In this document: positions 58,323-64,000 of the stretch, piece after piece | Numbering within the stretch: the first letter of the stretch is position 1 | Layout of the letters: each line of letters begins with the position of its first letter | NCBI GenBank assembly: GCA_033297205.1 | Contig: MU859140.1 | Location: forward strand, 1 to 64,000 | Source: Pseudoneurospora amorphoporcata | Lineage: Eukaryota; Ascomycota; Sordariomycetes; Sordariales; Sordariaceae | Length of the DNA stretch: 64,000 nt | Direction of reading: 5' to 3' | Translations under genes and position numbers: made by a program | The notes under the pieces: model-generated | The model's database searches: none | What the model was told of the DNA's origin: nothing | What the model saw: only the letters and a program-made list of their open reading frames with translations

Positions 58323-59848
58323 AGGAAGGATTGAGGGTAAAAACCCATCAAACACACTCGTACACCAAAAACTTGCTCTCTCTCTTTTTCGCTTCTTTTG
58401 TTGGATTATTTTATTCTTATATCTGGGTAAACTCATTGATTTGTAATGAGAAAGAGAGAGATATCAGACACATACACACATCGCACATTACTCAAGACTT
58501 CTTTGCTCTGGCTCCCGCTTTCAGACGAAGTACCTGTACTACTATCAACCATTGGCTTTGGACTTTCGCGGACCAAATCGAAATTTGCAAAACTTACTCT
58601 TTGAACATATCGCGAGCTGCTTTCTGTAGCTACCGAGTTTTGTAAACTTTACACCTTTTCACGTACATATTACCCATGCCTTTTTCACCATAGACGAAGG
58701 TTCCCGCGCCCACGCGCAAGTTGGAGAGCTGAAAATGATGACTTCTTCCATTTCCAGCCCGCTGAATTACAGTAAGACCACAGAATCCGGATTTCCCGAG
58801 CTGATACCGAAACGCTACCTACGGCCGAGTCAATATCTAAACCATCAAACCCAACCAGGGACCTCCTTGGTTAAAACTTTCGAACGCCAGACAATCGGTG
58901 CGTCACATCTACACATGGTTTCCAGGCATGATGCCGGTTTCAGCTTTCAGGTACCAAGTCCACATAGGTACAGTACATACAGTAGCTCAGCTTGACTAGT
59001 GTCAACTTTATCACAATTACAACTAACCCGCCTCTCTGCTATGATCATGTTTTGGTCCACCTATTCCGAAGAAATTGTCCATCAACCTAGGTACCGGGCC
59101 CGAGTTTGGTACCTACGCCGAACAGGTGCAGTGCCGGTGTATATGCATATGTAAGCTCCCGCTGGCCGTTCGTCTTACAGTCTTACTTACAGATGTACCT
59201 ACGTGCATCAGCAGTTAGAGTGGCGTGGTGTGAAGTATGTAGGTAGACACACAAGCGCATGGCATAGCGGCACAGCACCCACCCATCCATCCATCACCTA
59301 GCCCAAGCAGTTGGGAGGAGGAGATGGAAGGATGCATAGGTATCTATGGTAGTTACCGGATGACGGGTTGACCCGTTACGGTTGGTTGGTTGCCTGGTTA
59401 CCTTACACAACATCACTGTGGCCGCCCTGGGATCATCGTAGCGCACACAAGACACACAACGGTATCAATGGATCGGTCATGGCGGATCAAGTGTTTGCTG
59501 TACCTAAGGTAGTCAAGCTACTGCCTGTCCTGTCAAGCCTCTCTCGTAAACCAAACAGTATTAATGGAGGGGTAGATTGTGTGTTGTGTTTGCGTTGCTG
59601 AGGCTGAGCCGAGGGCCGAAAAATAGGGAGAGGACCATGTGGTTTGGTTTGTCTTATGAATATGGCTAAGGACGTTCATAGTCTCTCGGTACGGCCTCTC
59701 CGTCGACATCGGATTGACAACTGAAGCAATACGGAATGGATTCGGGCATATCAGGAGCAGACTTTTGGCCTCTTAAACCCTTTAACTCGAGTCAATTATT
59801 TCATTTATTTCTCCTTCGTCACAACCCTGAGCATAACTCGACAGTATC
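58323..59848. other. Convergent intergenic, no gene seen
   Basis: Contains several TACC/GGTA-rich microsatellite-like patches at about 59080-59350. No frame has family features. Confidence 0.5.
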
Positions 59849-61910
<2,062 letters not shown>

Positions 61911-63139
61911 GGTTGAATGTAAGCGGGTGATTGGGGCCTAGAGGACTGGTAATATGTAGAGGAGTTGTCCTTTGGTTGTCCAAGACTAGGTAGGTATGCC
62001 CCACAACGTTTTGCACGAGGAAAGCCTTTTATATGTAATCGGCAAGTCTTTAGAGGCCATCCTTCTGTCTCAAATGTGTCTTTCCACCCGTCCGCGGCCT
62101 CTGTTGGACCCCTTCTCCTCACATTCTACTACTGGAAAGGTCATTACTAGTCTGGTACGTAGGCAGAGCACTTTACTCCATGGAGTTGGTGAGTGAGCAC
62201 AGCTCATGTAGGATTTTGGCAGCGGGTCGAGCTAATCCGTACCTTACCTTACTTATCAACCTGAAGGAGTAGTGGATGTAAAGTACTTTGCCCAAGTACC
62301 GAACATGGGATATGATTCGTTTGGGTGACAAAGTTATGCACCCAAGACCGTTCGTTGTATGTTCCAGCTCGGCTGCCTATCAATTCCTGCAAGAGGACTC
62401 TTCTCCGGCTTCTGGTGGGTTTTATGAAGTCGGGGCGCATGAGTTCCACCACCATACCACCTCGCAGACGGAGGATCCTACCAAGGGTGGTCTGGCCATG
62501 GACCTCATGGGTCATCGTACACGAATGGCTGCTATCGACTTGAATGATTTCTGACATGGTCAACTCTGCGCGAGGGTCGTCAACTTCGTTGTTGAAGTAT
62601 CTCACGCGGGCATTCTGGGAAGAGCTTACCAGGCATGAATAGACGGGGGTAGTTATGAGTTGGGAGCCTCTCCTTTCGAGATGAGATCATGGGCGACAGG
62701 AGTAGGGAAGAGCTCTACCTATAGTGTCTCCGGTCGTGCAAGAGATGAAATCCATCACCTACCCGCCACCCTGGTTGTCGTACCCACCAGCTCGTGGAAG
62801 TTGTCTGGGACAAAACGCGGGGTCGCTTGGTTGTGTGACCCCGCGCAGCTAGACTAGAACTAGTGCTGCACCTGGCTCCAGAACATGGCAAACAGTTACT
62901 AGAGACATTCCTGCCGTAAAAAGTGGACTCTTTACACATTGGGCAACACAGAAGGGGCCATTCACCTGGACTGGACGAAAATTTCCCACCAACAGCAATC
63001 AAGAAATAGGGGCAAGGTGTGATAGAGGGTCGGTAGATACAAACATCTAAATATAAGGAATAAATAAATAAGGACGTCTTTGGGGTTGGTCAATCGAAGA
63101 AGCAACATCCGGAATACGAAAAAAAGTGAAAAAAAGGGT
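61911..63139. other. Intergenic, no gene seen
   Basis: Upstream of the oxidase gene. Short frames on both strands at 62249-62605 overlap each other and show no family. Confidence 0.5.
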
Positions 63140-63226
63140 TGCGCCGACCGGGGTTCGAACCCGGGTCCCTCGCTGGTTCCAAAGAAATTTGGGAAGCGAG
63201 GATGCTAACCACTATACCATCGGCGC
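63140..63226 (-). tRNA. tRNA-Gly (CCC) with a 15-nt intron
   Basis: The reverse strand gives acceptor stem GCGCCGA/TCGGCGC with A73, box A TGGTATAGTGGTTAGCAT, anticodon stem CTCGC/GCGAG, and T-arm CCGGG-TTCGAAC-CCCGG. The anticodon loop TTCCCA is split after position 37 by about 15 nt; without it the anticodon is CCC. T runs (A7 at about 63119-63125 and 63129-63135 on the plus strand) provide the Pol III stop. Confidence 0.9.
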
Positions 63227-63560
63227 GGTTTGCTTGTTGAAATAGTTTCAAAAGCATCGGTTTATGTATGCCAAGACTATACCCCGCACCACCAATAAGG
63301 GCCGGTTCACGCCGATGGGCATGCATTCTAGTCGTAATCCCGCTTTAACACAACTTTTGCGCTGACCCTTGTTCTTTGGGGCATACAGCAATAGTTTACC
63401 GACACTTATTTCAATCTCCATCAGAATGCTATACATCCTAACGTTCAAGTATTCACGACTGTGCTGCGCACAAGGTTTTGGGAGACCGAAAACATGATGT
63501 TCGTTTCTAAGCAGAATACTTGATCTACTAACTCTACAGTTGAGTATCAGTTAACCCAAT

Positions 63561-64000
63561 CACTGCTTTATCTTGGCCGCGATGTCGACCGCGCGCTTGG
63601 TCGCCTCATCCAAATCCTCCTTCGGCAGCCCCAGCAACTGATTATCCACCTCCTCCTCATCAAAAGCCGCTTTGCCAAACCAACTGACCTCGTCGGGCAG
63701 GAAAATTGAGGCGTACAGACAGGGCAAGCACAAACCCATGGCTGGGGTCAGTCGCCATGAGCTTCAATCCGCGCTCCCTCCTCGCCACGGACGATTCCTT
63801 CGTAATAGTCCACTCGTCATCCGTCGTTCCGATAACAGGGTGCACCGAGTCCAGCATATTCCTCTGCGAGACATTAAAGCTCCGGACATTCAGCTGTTTG
63901 TTCTTCCACCTCGCAACCGTGAGATCCTGATCGTTCTCGTCCTCAGGCAGCTCCTTTAGGCTGAAGAGCTTTGCAACGGCCCTTCCCACCTGTCTCGTCG
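63561..64000 (-). CDS. Unrecognised protein, 3' part only (runs off the window)
   Basis: The frame from the right edge reads GRAVAKLFSLKELPEDENDQDLTVARWKNKQLNVRSFNVSQ and on to RRERGLKLMATD. Near 63715 coding sense moves to another frame, LYASIFLPDEVSWFGKAAFDEEEVDNQLLGLPKEDLDEATKRAVDIAAKIKQ, ending in TGA at 63561-63563. An acceptor CCCCAG at about 63746 preceded by a CTGAC branch motif suggests an intron, but I could not find a donor in matching phase, so the link is unresolved. Family unknown; the composition is that of a soluble intracellular protein. Confidence 0.6.

Overview
The window reads as nuclear DNA of a filamentous ascomycete of the Sordariales, most like Neurospora. The signs are short introns of 50-120 bases with GTRNGT-type donors, internal branch motifs of the CTRAC type, C-ending codon preference, proteins of typical Pezizomycotina families (LaeA-like methyltransferase, IRC22/TRAP-alpha, OrdA-like P450, vanillyl-alcohol oxidase) and a repeat-derived stretch whose stop codons look like RIP damage. 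Genus is an inference. Gene models were assembled by hand; for the multi-exon models I give splice sites and checked that exon lengths sum to a multiple of three.

Layout. 1-3.2 kb: a 17-bp tandem repeat, a decayed S33/TAP-type peptidase and a spliced tRNA-Tyr. 3.5-16.3 kb: calpain-like protease, polyQ ArfGAP of the Gts1/Ucp3 type, a Cupin_5 protein and a LaeA-like methyltransferase. 16.3-19.6 kb: a gene-poor AT-rich stretch with a tRNA relic and a solo LTR with perfect target-site duplication. 19.6-26.2 kb: a frameshifted group II PLP decarboxylase, an IRC22/TRAP-alpha homologue and a five-AT-hook protein with possible extra exons. 27-37.8 kb: an unknown fungal protein, a large UBA-RWD DEAH helicase (Ucp12/YLR419W type), then a head-to-head pair of mitochondrial genes, complex I NDUFA12 (with a 7-nt exon) and PGS1. 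39.5-47 kb: an unknown membrane-anchored protein interrupted by an assembly gap, an S9 peptidase and a sugar transporter. 47-56 kb: a broken secreted SGNH hydrolase, a P450 and a broken F-box gene with an acidic minisatellite. 57.5-64 kb: a disordered protein, a vanillyl-alcohol oxidase homologue with an apparent GT-TG intron, a spliced tRNA-Gly and the end of an unrecognised gene.

Most genes are independent housekeeping or peripheral-metabolism loci. There is no PKS, NRPS or terpene synthase core, so the scattered methyltransferase, P450 and transporter are not a biosynthetic cluster. The clearest functional link is the divergent NDUFA12/PGS1 pair, both acting at the mitochondrial inner membrane. 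Four genes are visibly broken (S33 peptidase, PLP decarboxylase, SGNH hydrolase, F-box protein). The single-base breaks may be real strain-level decay or sequence error, because the assembly is demonstrably poor around the N run at 40.2 kb.

I did not find a convincing new multi-gene system. The most interesting signals are the microexon, the TG acceptor, the broken accessory genes and the LTR.
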